Origin: Piper betle
Taxonomy: Eukaryota; Streptophyta; Magnoliopsida; Piperales; Piperaceae
Direction: 5' to 3'
Length of the DNA: 64,000 nucleotides
NCBI GenBank assembly: GCA_033002965.1
Contig: JAURVB010007699.1
Location: 124,001 to 188,000, forward strand
The notes beneath the pieces are model-generated. The model made no database searches, was not told the DNA's origin, and worked only from the letters and a program-made list of their open reading frames with translations. The translations under genes were made by a program, and so were the position numbers. Shown here piece after piece: positions 1 through 13,700 of this stretch; position 1 is the first letter of the stretch; every line of letters starts with the position of its first letter.

Positions 1-130
1 GATAGGAAGTTGTCTGCCATGAGAAAATAATACATGAAGTAAACATCTCATTTTTACAGCTAGAGCATATCATACAACAAGAGAAGCAGCTAAGAGCAGA
101 GCAACAATACACCACATTTCTTTAGTCACA

Positions 131-3100
131 CTACGGAACAATGCCCTTCATACTTCCTGCCAACTGGGCATACAGTTTATCTATTTGAGCCTGCGTGAAA
201 AATGTTTCCCACAAAGAAGAGCAAGAAATCAGCACTCTTGAGCAGTAAAACCAGTGAGCAGCACCAACATCACGTAAAAAATTTTGCAAAATAGTTATGC
301 ACCTGGTAGTTTATGAGCAGCTGACGTCTTTTCTTTTTCATGGTAGGAGTTATTAAATCCCGTTCTATGGTAAAAGGATATGGATCGAGAATGACCCCTT
401 TGATGTACTCAAAACGTTTGAGCTAAGTAGACCAAAGGCAGATTTATCACTTACACAGATCAAAGAAGAAAGCCAATCGACCTACTATCTACGAGTCAAT
501 TATTTGTAAAGAAGGATCCGGGTGTATTGCAAGGACTCATGCACTCTAATCTACCATGCCAACTACCTCATACAAATTTCAACTCAGATTTAGCAACTAT
601 TTCAATATTGGAAGGGAAATGACAATCGATCTCAGCTACAAGAACGAAAATCAAAATCATACAACGCAAGGAAATTAAAATACCTTGTTGCTGTCAGCAG
701 TAACCTTCAGAACTTGGACAACATAATCTCGTAGCTCATCGAGCTTGCATAAATCAGTGAAAGAGCCTTTGTGGCCTTCCAGCTCTGCCCATTTCTCAGT
801 ATTCACTTCTTGTGGAACAACCACTGCCACCAGCATTGCCTGTTTGCTGTCACCATATACCCATATCTGAAAAGTGAAAAAACAGTTACCGCAGATAAAA
901 CCTGCCAAACAGTCAAAGGATGCAATCGAATAATCAAATGTATAATGTATGAGGAAGACTCACATCATCTACAATCGGATTGCCAACATATATTCTCTCT
1001 AGATACTCAGCAGCAACATACTCGCCTTGAGATAGCTTGAAAATGTTTTTCCTTCTATCAATGATCTTCAGTATTCCATCAGGGCTCATTTCACCAATGT
1101 CACCTGTAAAAATTGGAATCTATCAACTAAAGAATGGATAAAGCCTTTACTATGAAAAAATTTAAACACCCAAAGAAAGCCTCAATGTCATACCAGTGTG
1201 GAACCATCCACCTTTCATCACCTCTTTAGTCAAATCTGAATCTTTATGGTATCCATAGAAGACAGCCTTTCCCCTAATGCATACCTCACCCCGGGATGGA
1301 ACTGAAAGTGGATTGTAGCCAAGCTCTGGAACCTCCTCCAGACGAAGCTCACAAAAGACTGAAGGAACACCAACTGTTCCAACTAATTCCATGTCATCTG
1401 GATAGCAACATGTTGTCGAGCCACAAGTTTCTGTCAATCCTGTTTGTAAGTAATTTAGGACAGGTTACAACAATGAGGCCTTTCAAGAATATCACTACAA
1501 CCAGACTTTAACATCTATAAAAATATGGCGTCTTTTTACCACTAACCATATCCTTGAACAACATAACTGCAGCTTGTCACTCTCAAAAACTCTTCTAACT
1601 CGGAGCTTAAAGGAGCACCTCCAGATATAATCATACGAATGCGTCCTCCTAATCTTGCCTTGACCTGTATGAGCAAAAAATGTTAGAGAAGAATTTTTTA
1701 ACGAAATGCATAAATCATTAACATAGCACTTGAGCATAACTGTTAATCTGTAACACCTTCGTATTAGGCTATGTTGATCAATGCTTTATTAGCCTTACAT
1801 ATTTCTTTTTCAATAAACTAATAATTAGAATATTCCATTGATGGGCTATCTAACAATGCCATTTCCAGTAGTAAATGTGCATACAAAGTTATGCATTCAT
1901 GAAAGTTCAAAGGAAAGTACAACAAAAGATTCAAGCATAGACCTTACGAAATGCTAAGAAATCTGCCAGTGGTGATGCTTTTCGTTGACCATAACCAAGT
2001 TTCATCCAGTAAAGTTTGCTATAAACAATAAAAAAGAAAGAACCAAGCACAAATATTATACATGATGGACAACACCGTCAGTGAATTGATATTTCGTTCG
2101 CAGGAAAAAAGGTTCTAGCAGTTGGACAGCTAGTTGAGTCATCCAATTGACTTCAAGCATCACTCATTTCAGGTTCTAAATTTTCAGCCTGATCCCACCA
2201 ATTATTAGAATTTGGAAAAAGCGGTCTTGTAGTTCTACGACGTTGAACTACTATGCTTACTACTTATAGAGCAGGTCAAATATCTTCCTCCTGCGGGGGT
2301 TCAGGTCCTCTAATGCTTTGAGAACACCTGAATAACATTCCATAAGTACATTATGCAAGCAACATCAACATAAAAGCTAGATGTAAAAGAGATATTATAA
2401 TACCTTCATGTACTTTTTCAAACACTCTTGGCACACCTGCAAATAAGGTCGGCTTCAACTCATTGAGATCATCTCTGATAGCGTTTATATCCTTCATAAT
2501 TTTTAAAAATAAGTTCAGGAAGACAATAAAACTATTTGATTGTGGTAGCAACAGAAAACAGATGATTATTAGTCCAACCCCTTGATAATAACCAACGGAA
2601 GCACCCTTGTGGAAGAAGTACTCTTCAATTGTGCGGTCGAGAATGTGAGCCAGAGGAAGAAAAGACAGGTAGGCATCATCCACTGTCATCTGTTAAAAGA
2701 TCAATATGGTGATTCTGAAATTCAACGTACTTAAATAACATCATTTTGACCCCATACTCCATTGCACAAGAAATACCAAAGGGCTAGTTTAACCTAGTTT
2801 CTTTTAATAAACCGTCAGAACATGATTAACATAAAAAATGGCTATGATTAAGCTTTTCTGGGATACCTTCTCCTCAAATTGGTCCATGAAAACATCTACT
2901 CCATTTACATAATGAGCAATGTTGTCATGCGTCAGAATGACACCTTTTGGATTGCCCATAGTTCCACTGGTGTACATAATTGTGCATACATCATGGGAGC
3001 GAGGTGGGTGTGGTTCAGTAGGATACTCTTTCCCCTGCATTGAAAAGATTAAAACTAACATGTAAAGGAAGAAATACGAGAAATACACCTGTAAAAGAAT

Positions 3101-4883
3101 TAACGTACCATTTTCAGAAATTCATTCCAAGAATAATATTTGATTCCAAGTTTCAACATAGAATCCTTCTGATCTCTTGTGAAATCGGTGAAACAGACAA
3201 CCACTGTCATGCCAAGAATGATGATCAGAGAATGAGAGTTTCATTGGAAAGTGCATCAATATAGTTGAGATTTTCGACAACTTAAGTTTACCTTTTAATT
3301 GTCCAGTGGACAGGCAGTCAGATCTTAGAAGCTGCAGGACAAAACATTCATGTGAGATAACAACATTGGAGGTGAAATATTGAGACTGAAGTACTTGAAC
3401 AGTTACGATTCCAAATTAAGGTACAGACTTCGTCCACTTTTTTATTCTGCACAAAAACAAAGTTGATATCTGCATGCTTTAAAATGAAATCAACTGCTCC
3501 TGCACCTGCAATAAACGAGAACATGAAAAGATATAGTGGAAGCTTTTTACGCAATGCCGAAATTTGCACAAATGAAGGAATTGAAACTTGTGGGAGACTG
3601 TTCCCCCGGAACAAAAATTAAACCATGTATAGAACAAAAGCAGTAGCATCGCGGAATGAAGGAAACGGAGAGCCAAGAAAGAAATAACACGGTTGAATGT
3701 AACAATTTATGCATACCTATACAAAGTTTACATGCATGGCTAGAAAGCTTACCAAGTGTATCATAAAGTGGAACACAGACTAGACTCTGGCCATTGCAAC
3801 TCTGCACAATCATATTTTCTATTAAAAAACAGGATATCACAAAGAAGGGCAAACTGATAACTGGAATTCATTGAGGTTCTGATTCTAGTCTGACCTCCAT
3901 TGCTACTACCCATTCAGGGCAGTTTGAACCATAAATTCCAACACTGCAACCCTGTAATGCATTTTATATCCCCTCCAAAAAGTCAAACAAAGAGAAGAAT
4001 GAGCTGCAAGGCTTAGAAAATTTCTTTAAATCGCTCATACTTACTGGCTGGGCACCCGATTCTCTCAGAGCAGAACCAATGTCTAGAACTTCGTCATACA
4101 CATTTTTATATGTTTTCCATAAGTAAGGTCCAGCCTAACAATGAAGCAAATGTTAGAGGTAAACCATAGAAAAATGATAATAATTTAGCAAACAGGTTGG
4201 CAATTTCGCATAAACTAAGAACTTTACAAGTTAATACCCTTCCATTAGTAAATTCGCGCCACCCAAGCATTCGGTTTCCAGGATATTTCCTCACAGAAAC
4301 ACTGCAATTTGTAAAAAAATAACATCATATTTCCTCACAAAAAATTTCAGATTTTCTGAACAATATTCACTAAAATTCCCAACTCTAACAACTACCGTGA
4401 GACAGAACAGAATGCAATTGATGTAATGAACAAGAATCAGCCAATTATATGGAAAAAGAAAATGAAAAAACAGACCAATATGATAGCACATAGTGGAAGA
4501 TTGGTAGAACTAATCAACAAAAGTGGAGCTTAGAATTTACAGCAAGAATAAAACAGTAAAACTATATCATGTCCCACGCTCAGTTTTACTCTTTCCACAA
4601 GCTTTACGATATTGAAAAAGGTGAAGAAGTTCAGAAGGTATCTCAAAACAAAAAAAGGATTTAAGTAGTCCATTGTATAATTTCTAAGTTGCAAACAGTA
4701 ATATATAGCATTCTTGGTGTAGGAACTTGGCAATGTAAATTACCTAAAAATATCCCAGGCAGTACTTATTTCAGGAGGAACATTGTCATCTTTTGAGAAA
4801 GGGCTCCCATAGATTGGACCTACAGAGGGTCTCCCATCTTGACCTTCTACTCCGTTGTCCAATTTGACAACAAATTTATTCAT
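131..4883 (-). CDS. LACS1: Long-chain acyl-CoA synthetase, LACS1/CER8-like
   Basis: Activates long and very-long-chain fatty acids to acyl-CoA with ATP. The LACS1 clade feeds cuticular wax and cutin synthesis at the ER. Nineteen coding exons can be joined in frame: 4883-4744, 4301-4238, 4134-4045, 3951-3895, 3801-3753, 3505-3429, 3331-3292, 3203-3109, 3034-2867, 2689-2579, 2491-2404, 2327-2264, 2018-1943, 1664-1547, 1439-1194, 1103-964, 866-684, 422-303 and 190-131. They total 1986 bp (661 aa, close to the ~660 aa of Arabidopsis LACS1) with no frame lesion. The AMP-binding P-loop TSGTMGNPKGV is in the 3034-2867 exon, QGYGLTE spans 1547/1439, and GWFHTGDIGE with the IIDRRKN hinge lies at 1194-1103. 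Residues such as LSFLPLAHILDR and GASVGYY resemble LACS1 more than LACS4. The start is the first ATG after a leader intron (about 6154-4906). Exon joints are inferred from GT/AG signals. Confidence 0.93.
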
Positions 4884-6401
4884 CTCTAGAGGAATTAATG
4901 TTAGCCTGAAAATTCAGGCTCGCAATCAAAAAATACAGGCATGTACTTTGATAAGATACCTATAATTTCATCATCTAAGGATTTAAATACGGAAGCATAA
5001 AAAAACATAGAAAACTCCACCAAATTATAAAGAAAATAGAGTAAGACCTTTATTAATATCAAGAACAAGAACAAACCTATCGGCATAAGTAAAAAATAAT
5101 AATTATAAAATTTAAATTGAAACCAAAAATGGAAATACACTCCGAAGAAATCAAAGAAAAAAAATCCCCATTGAAGCCCTATAATTCCACCTTCAATATG
5201 AGTATATGAACTCGCCAAGTTGAGAGGATGAAATCCCCTCTCAGAAATAATTCCACATGAGTTTCTTCAAATGCCCTTTGCCAGAACAACTAACCATCAT
5301 CAAAAACCAAAATTAGATTGCTATGTCTATAATTACTTAGAGATCAAACACACCATTGGAGAACAGTCAAATGCACAAAAGAAATATTAGAAAAAGTAAC
5401 AGAACATTCAAAACAAAAACTAGTGCCATAAATATCTGAAGAGATTGTGTTACAAATTAAAATGCACTCACTTCCATCTACTAGCAGAAACATCCACCAA
5501 AGTTATTCAAAAGAGTGAAGTTCTTTTTCTCAGCGAAATAAAAAAAGAAAGAACCCAGGTGTAGTCGGCTGGATAAAATGCATGATTATCTGACGTGATG
5601 ATCACAGCATTGAAAAAAGAGAAACAACAGAGTGGAACTGTTAGAACAGTAGAACAGTCCTGTGCCGGTAAAGAAGCTACACATATTCCAGACAAAACAA
5701 AAGAAGCTCCTTGATGGTTGCGTACTGCAATACTGACGACTTCAAAACGCACAAGAAAACCAAACTCCTCCCGAGTACAGAAAAGCACCGTCAGGCAGCC
5801 TAAAATTCTGAAAGGACGTCAACACAGCAACAGAGCAGTATACAGTACCCATTAATTTCTCACAATGAAGGAGCATTAAATCAGAACCCAATTTCTCTTC
5901 CCCTACACACAGGCTACAACATGTGCCTCCCTATAAACGGAAACTCAAAGTGCAGGAATATTACAAACCGGCCAAACCAATTCCAGGCGATCATAATATT
6001 ACAAGCAAACAACAAAGCAACACAGCACAACACCATAAGGATCAAACATAAACCCATCAAACTTGAACCAAGCAAGACCAACATAACTCAATGGTAACAA
6101 CAATAAAAAAACGCAACCAAGAAGAGCCAGCGATATTGAACAGAGGATGGTTACCTCAAGAGTCAAGGGTGTGTGTGTTGCAGAAAGAGCTGAAGATGAT
6201 GGAGCGATAGGGAAAGAAAGGTGATCAAGTTAATCCTTAATAATACCCTCCAAGGAAATATCAGGGACAAGCAAATTTATTTCAACGCCAATGTCAGACG
6301 GGTAGTTGAAACAGGTGAGCTGCATCCGCTTGCATTGGGTATTCAACACTGCAACCTTGCACTGCTTCCCAAAAGCAAAAACCGGAGAAAAGCAGTTTAC
6401 C

Positions 6402-6408
6402 TTTATAC
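6402..6408 (-). promoter_or_regulatory. TATA box of the LACS1-like gene
   Basis: The minus strand reads TATAAAG here. It lies about 250 bp upstream of a leader-exon donor (CTTGAG followed by GTAACC, at 6155/6154), whose acceptor (TTTTCAG) is at 4906, 23 bp before the start codon. The 5' leader therefore appears to be about 220 bp of exon plus a 1.25 kb intron. The transcription start near 6375 is inferred. Confidence 0.45.
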
Positions 6409-6689
6409 AACGCCGTGTGACTTTACTGGGATCAACAAGGGGGAGGGAAAGTGGGCATTAATGGCGGTCACTTGGGAAGAGAGGGAAGGGGGGAAACAGG
6501 AACAGGGAAGAGGCTGCGTGATGCTCATAAACAGGGCCACCCAACCGTTGGAAACCAACATTGAATTGAATGGGGCCAAAGGGAAGTTTGAAATGCCCCC
6601 GCCAGATTCTTCCCCTGTTGGCTTTCGGTGGTGGCCCGGTCTGGGTCCCTCTTCCCCTAACGAGGAATTTTAAGAAGAACACACACAAA

Positions 6690-9600
6690 AAAAACGATAA
6701 TATAAATACTTATTTATTTTCCTTAAAAGAAAATTAAAACACTTATATGTTCCAACAGTATTGAAGGTGATTATTTATCGAGATTTCGATTAATATTTAT
6801 AAATATGAGACTATTTTCAATATTTTCTCTCACAGGCAATTTAATTACTCAATGCGTAAGTATTTTAGAGCTACATATTTAGCTTGTCACTTATTGGTAT
6901 TTTAAAAATTGCCTCTACCATTTTGTAACCTTCTTTTATTAAATTATTTTTAACCTAAATTCAAACCCAACCCCCAATATATTTTGGATGAACCAAATCC
7001 CCCGTGGCAAAATACATTTTAAAGGTATTCTAATCTTAAATATTTTTTTTGTCTCACACATAATACATAAAATTTTCCCCTCTAGCTTATAATAAATGAT
7101 ATTTGCTCCCTCCCACTTGTAAATGTCTCAAAAGAATATTTGTAACGTATAATTAAGGGTAAATTTAGGTTAACGGTAATTAAACAAAAACAACTATTGA
7201 TAATTTTAATAATTTAAGTTAGTTATTTTTATTCTATGTGGTAAAGATACGATTCTTTCTCAAAAATCATTAAAATTATCGGCTTTAATACTAGAATACA
7301 TCGTTAAATCAAATGTATGCATCTTTAATTTAATTAAATATTTGTAAACAAATGTTTAAGCCTGTCATTTGTATATTCATTAAAACCATTTAAATATTTG
7401 ATGAAACATACAACTAGTACATGCACATAGATTTTTACCTTGAACCCGATGCCTGGGTTCAGAAGTAGGGGGTAAATGAATCAAACCGAGTCAAGGGATA
7501 TGTTTGAATTTAATGTAATTTTTGACAACTTATGTTTAAGTATTTAACGAGTTTTTAATGTATTATAGGTCGAGCTAAGCTCGTCTAAAATTTATAGTAT
7601 TTAAGTTTGACTCATATTTAGCTTACTATTTTTACAAGTTAAGCTCGAGCCAAAAGAATGTTTGTGTTTAGTTTGTGGTAAATTTATATTTGATTAAAAT
7701 TTTTTTCCTAACGGTATATAAATTTAATGTGATCTCAATGGTATTAACGAGTCGAGTCGAACCAAATATTTTTTCGAATTTAAATATATCGCACTCGAGT
7801 TTCCAGCTTAGCCAAACCGAATATTCTTAACTCATACTTTATACGTTGTTTAATAAATTATTTATTTTAAATTAAATATTTTTTCAAATATAAACTTAAT
7901 AAGTAGGAATAAAAGTTAAACCTTGACGTAAAATATTAGCGAGCAAAGGATGGCCCGTGTTCAGAGGCCACCCGCATCGATGCTTTGGTCTGATGTACAT
8001 TTACAACTCGCCTGACCTGCGCTCACACCACTTGCTCTCTCTCTTCTCCACCAGCTCATACGGACTGTTATCATTTAATTACGACATATTACGTTGACAA
8101 GTGCTTTGATTGAATTGCCCACCGCACCCTCGTGACTTTCCATATTTTCTGACGTTGGAAAGACGTGATATGAAATCCATCTTAAAGACCCTATTAATTA
8201 TTGAAAATACATTTGATACCTCCCATGACATATCCACTTCTTCACATTGTCTTGCGTAATGAATACTCTGATCAATCAAAACAAAAAAATGGTTGAATAT
8301 CAAACCTATTCGATACAATATGTTTAACTAGTGTACATCGGCTGTCTTGCCGATGCTGTTGTTATACATCTCCTTCTGATGAATGGTTCGGTGCAACAAA
8401 ATATTTGTCAATACGAAACTTGTGGGCGCGTCGAGCTGGCGGAGATTAAGCGCAGTCCTAATCAGGTGGTTGAAACTGAAAGATTCCCGCTTCTATCTTA
8501 TTTATTGTCATCCGCCCAAAATGTTACGAGTGGTACGGGCGAAACTGAGTATTACAAAAAATTTGCTGTACAACCCAAGATGAGCTCTGGCGCGACTTTA
8601 AATCCCCACCCTGGATTCAACCTTCGTTGGGGGATAGTCTTTTAAACATCTGCTTGTACTGGCTTTTTCTCAATCAAGCATAATCCCCATTTAATCACAT
8701 AAGCATGTGGATTATAGCCAATCAATCGATGTGGACACTCAGCCTCATCTTGCACTTTCTATCATCAAATAGTTTGTTGGTCCTCGACTAAAAGCAAGTC
8801 GTGCTTATTCCTGCCAATACTGGACGATATGACACCAAATTTAACCAATCTATATGATTATCTTATTACTAGTCTCTCTGCGAGTTTTACGATATGGTTT
8901 AACTTATATGAAGAAGCTGTATCTATACTTAAGCTGTTTGTCAACGAAACTTCATACTTAAAAAAAGCAAATAGGAACGACCGGCAGAACTATATTGGTG
9001 AGACTAATTAAGTATCTGGGATTTGATGGATAATGCGTAGCAATTAAACGACGGGTATTGAACCTGGAATTTGGATAGAGAAAATATATAGAAATTTGGG
9101 AATATGCGAGCTAGAAGTAAACTAGAACTATGATAAATAAATTAGCCCAGGTCTCCTGTGCGTGGTCTATCTACAGGGATTTGGTGGAGAATGATGATAA
9201 TAATCAAAGATGTTTTGTCATCGTAACTTGTAGTAGCTCCTTCAGACGTTAATGGAAGTTATGTGAATAGTTAGTTTTACTCTTTTACTGAATTGGCATA
9301 CACGTCGTGCACAACTTGCAGGGCCATTGTGTTTTTTCGTCTATGTTTCTGCTTTAGCCTTTAAGCCATGGGTTTGGTGTGTATTCTACTTGAAGTACTA
9401 TTCTGAATCGGCAGGGGCTCACAATCGGCACGAGATTTCGGGACAGCATGATTCATGTTATCGGCAAAATAAGAGGATGAGTATTTGTGTGTAAACTGGC
9501 TACTGGTACATGACTTGGTGAATTGTAGAGGAAACATGGGAACCAATAGCCAGTGTTCTTGCTAGTGGCCTGTTTGTTTAGTTCTGGTTGAACACTTTGA

Positions 9601-10480
9601 ATGGTGGCAATGAAGGTGTAGAAACATGTTGCTTTCCTTTGTAGTTAGACTAATGTAATTGTTTTTTTTTAAAATTTTTTTGGGCTAATCGATCGATCAT
9701 GTAACAGGTTGTTAACTCGGACAAAGCAGAATGCAGACTCTTGTATTTGCTTTGAGGAATCTGTGTACGAAAATTATATTGTAAACGAAGTGAGAAAATT
9801 TTAGTTTATTAATACGCCACGAATAAGTAGAAATTTTATTGATTAAAATGCACTAATTAGTTGAATAAATTAAATGCAAGCATAATTGTTTTGAGCGAAA
9901 GCAGAGCATAATTGATTGGATTCTGTACGACGTGCAAGATGGAGACGCCTCGCGCTTCTCCTCTGCGAGTTTCCAACTGCACCGACACTCACAGTGGCCG
10001 CCAACTGCACACTCCTCAGGCCATTTATTAGGTACAACGGCTGCTAACTACTCAGCTCAGTAATAAAAAAATAAAAACAAAAAATTAGAGCCACTTGCTT
10101 GAATGATTCAATCATCATACGCGTCGGGGGAAAAGAATGATTCAATCACATCTGCGTTGGAAAAAAATACCTATGTACTTTATTATTTTTTAGATTTAAT
10201 TTATACCCGACTAATATCATTTTTTATAACGAAATTATATTATATTTAGATTATAAGCCTTGCGTTTTCTACGTATAAAATTTCAAATTATAATAAAAAT
10301 ATAATTATTATTTTTTACGTATCAAACTTTACGGGCATATAATTTTTAGAAACACTTTTATTAATATTTATTTATTTATTTATTTAATTTAGTTCATTTT
10401 AAAAATTTTTTTTAAAAAATCATCTATTTACTTCTGAAATAAATTTCATTAAAAATGTCTTTAGGTGATCCTTAGACCTT
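6690..10480. other. Intergenic, no recognisable gene
   Basis: About 3.8 kb of AT-rich DNA separates the LACS1-like promoter from the RWA gene. Short open frames occur (for example 8331-8645) but show no family signature, signal peptide or splice-linked partner. A 14-bp direct repeat (GAATGATTCAATCA) occurs twice near 10.10-10.15 kb. A hAT-like remnant near 7.47 kb is listed separately. Confidence 0.6.
7466..7830. mobile_element. Truncated hAT-like MITE remnant
   Basis: Begins TAGGGGGTAAATGAATCAAA followed by GAGTC-rich sequence, like the ends of the two complete hAT MITEs at 49.05 and 55.29 kb. GAGCTAAGCTCG and GAGTCGAGTCGAACC tracts typical of these elements follow. I found no matching right terminal repeat and no target duplication, so the right boundary is arbitrary. 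Confidence 0.35.
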
Positions 10481-10737
10481 GTAAATGGAGGAGTGGGACA
10501 TCTTAGTCGCGCGAGTAGCACTCACAGCGTCGGCGCGACTGCTGCCCTCTAACCACCGTCACTGTGCTGCTTCGTCCCACTCGTTTTGTTCTCACTGTCC
10601 CCCATTTTCTCCGGCCGCCGATCGTCGGCGACACATCCCATCTTCTCGCCGCCGTCGGAGCTTGCCGGCGGTTTGGCTTTCTAGATCGTGTTTTTCTTCT
10701 TCTTCTTCTTCTTCTCTGCGGCGGAGATTGGTTGGTT

Positions 10738-13700
10738 ATGGCGATCGCCGGGCCTCTCACTCCCGGTCAGGTGATTGTGCTTCCTCCTCTAGATCTAGGT
10801 CTTTTTTTTTTCAAATGCCTTGGTTTTGTTATGGGGGAAATGAGAAATGATGTTTCAGAATTGTTGAATTTTTTACTTTCTTCGTAATTGCGGTTTGGTT
10901 GCGTTTGGATTTAACAGCCTTTTTGAGGTTTTTTGCATTACGCCAGTTTGATGTGTAGCACGGACTCAAATAAATCTTGGTTAAATTGTGCGTACATTCC
11001 CTTTTTGAAAGGAAAGACACGTTAGTATGCTCAATTTTTTGATAGTTAGTCCATTTGATCATCTAGAGAAAGACGATTGGTGCAGATATTTTGTGCATAA
11101 AACTATTTATGGATTTTTTGCTGGTTTATCTGGTGGAGGGATCATTTATTAATTTATTAATGGTGGTTTTGGTTTTATTTGTTAGCTGTATTAATTTAAT
11201 TGTGTTTCCTATCCTGTTCATGATATGTGCTTGCTGCAAGTGCCATTATTCCAGGTGAGTTTCAAGAGCAGAAAAAAAAATCGTAATCCTTTTATGTGCT
11301 TCCCACAGGTCTCATTTTTCCTAGGGATCATTCCAATAGTTGTATCATGGGTATATGCTGAACTATTGGAATACAGAAAAAAGTCGGCATCGTCCAAAGC
11401 GTAAGTATTTCCCTGTATTATTAGTTCTTCTCATTAGAAGCTGCCCGCATGATTGCGTAGAATTCTTTTAGTTCTATGCGTGGTGGATTAAGTGGTTTTC
11501 ATTTGCTCTCTGTGGAATATTAGGCACCTCTTAATTTTGTTACTCTATGCTTCCTACGGGTAATACATCATAATATTTTGTGATGTTGCTATATGCCCAA
11601 TGGAGATGTGCAGCTCTAATTTCAACAAACCAAGACACCATTTTGTGAAATGTATGGGAAATTGGGATGGAATTTATATTTTTAAGCCGATTATTGCCAT
11701 GCTATGTAGGAAATTTTACATTTTCTGCTCCATTTTCGTCATACACTAGTTAGATCAATCTCTTCAGTCTTGTTCCTTTTTGAGTAGCAGGATTTCTGAT
11801 GTGAATGTGGTTGAGCTGGGTAAAGAAGCTGTTAAAGAAGATGATAGGGCTGCCTTGCTGGAGGATGGGTTCAAACCTGCTTCTCCTAAACTTCATTCTT
11901 CTTCTGTAACATCACTGCTCCTCAGGTTTTTATGCTTTGATAATATTAGTTTCTCAAAAGCTCTTTCTTTGTCTGACTATTCTAATCTCTTCTGTTTGAC
12001 TGCCTTTTGATCAATTAGATTCTTTCTGATGGATGAATCATTCTTGATCGAGAATCGGCTGACACTGAGAACCATGTGAGTTTATATGCTTGACTGAATA
12101 AATTCTTTAGTAATACTATGCTTTCCCTTATGAATGATTACTTCTCCAGGTCTGAGTTTGGAATTTTTATGGCCTTCTATTATTTATGTGATCGAACAAA
12201 TGTCATCGGTGAATCAAAAAGGTGATCTTATTATATGTACTTGATAGTTTCTGTAAAAATGAATATTGGTTTCTAGAAATGACATGTGTTATTTTTGTAG
12301 ACCATGTTGCACCAACCAAAATATATCACTGAGATTTAGTGGTACATCATTTTTTTCCTGCAGAGCTATGATAGGGATCTCTTTTTGTTTCTCTACTTCG
12401 TCCTCATCATTGTAGCTGCTGTTACCTCGTTTAAGATTCATCACGAAAAGTCTGCATTCTCTGGTAAATCTATACTCTACTTGAATAGACATCAGACTGA
12501 GGAATGGAAAGGCTGGATGCAGGTTAGTCCCTCCTTAGATATCCTAAATTGTTTATCAGCTTTTTTGACTGGTGATGTCTATTCTTGTGCGTTTACAACC
12601 TCATATATGAGAGATTATGGTATTACGTTGCAATGAATTATGCTGCCTGGGTACTTGTAAGTAGTAAGTTAGAATTTTTTTAGTGAAAACTAGTAAGGTG
12701 GAACTTGCTAGACTCTCATCTTCAAAGGCCTTATTTGTCCATTGTTTAATCTTCAGGTGCTTTTTTTGATGTACCACTACTTTGCTGCAAGTGAGATATA
12801 CAATGCAATTCGTGTGTTTATTGCTGGATATGTTTGGATGACTGGTTTTGGTAATTTTTCATACTATTACATAAGGAAGGATTTCAGCCTTGCGCGTTTT
12901 GCTCAGGTGGACATTAGTTTCTTTCCACATTAACATCTTTTTTCACTTCTTTTTGTTCCTTGATTGACACCTTTTTTGTGTGTTTTTTGCAGATGATGTG
13001 GAGGCTTAATTTCTTTGTGATATTCTGTTGCATTGTGCTCAACAATAGCTACATGTTATACTACATCTGCCCAATGCACACACTTTTCACCCTCATGGTT
13101 TATGGAGCATTGGGAATATTTAACAACTACAATGAAATTGGCTCAGTCATTGCTGCTAAGTTTCTTACCTGCTTTTTGGTGGTTATTCTGATATGGGAGG
13201 TGCCTGGAGTTTTTTATGCGGTCTGGAAGCCATTTACATTTCTCCTAAGTGAGTGTCTTTGTCAAATTCTGCATAGCGTATTGTCAGTTCCACTGTAAAT
13301 TGTTGTAAAACTTTGGGTCTGTTTCCATGTTAAAGGTTACAGTGATCCCGATCCTTCAAAACCAAAGTACCCTCTCTTGCATGAATGGTATTTTCGCTCA
13401 GGACTTGATCGGTACATATGGATTATTGGCATGATATATGCTTACTATCACCCAACTGTATGTTTTCTTGCATCCATTCCATGCTTTTGAGGTAGGCGAG
13501 CTTGTGTGCTCCATGTTAACTTGTAGCACTTCAACTTCTTGGTATAGGTTGAAAGTTGGATGGAAAAACTGGAAGAAATTGAAAGAAAGCGTCGGATAAC
13601 AATCAAAGCAACTGTTGTTGCAGTCTCCTCAGTTGTTAGTGTGCAACCGTCCACTTACTAGTCTTCAGCCATGAATTATTTTATTGCCCTTTTCTAACTT

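Noticed and set aside
6221..6673. 150-codon plus-strand frame
   Set aside because: It overlaps the LACS1-like leader and promoter, has no family signature, and its composition looks like chance.
8331..8645. 104-codon plus-strand frame
   Set aside because: No recognisable motif, and an overlapping second frame is equally long; no splice-linked neighbour.
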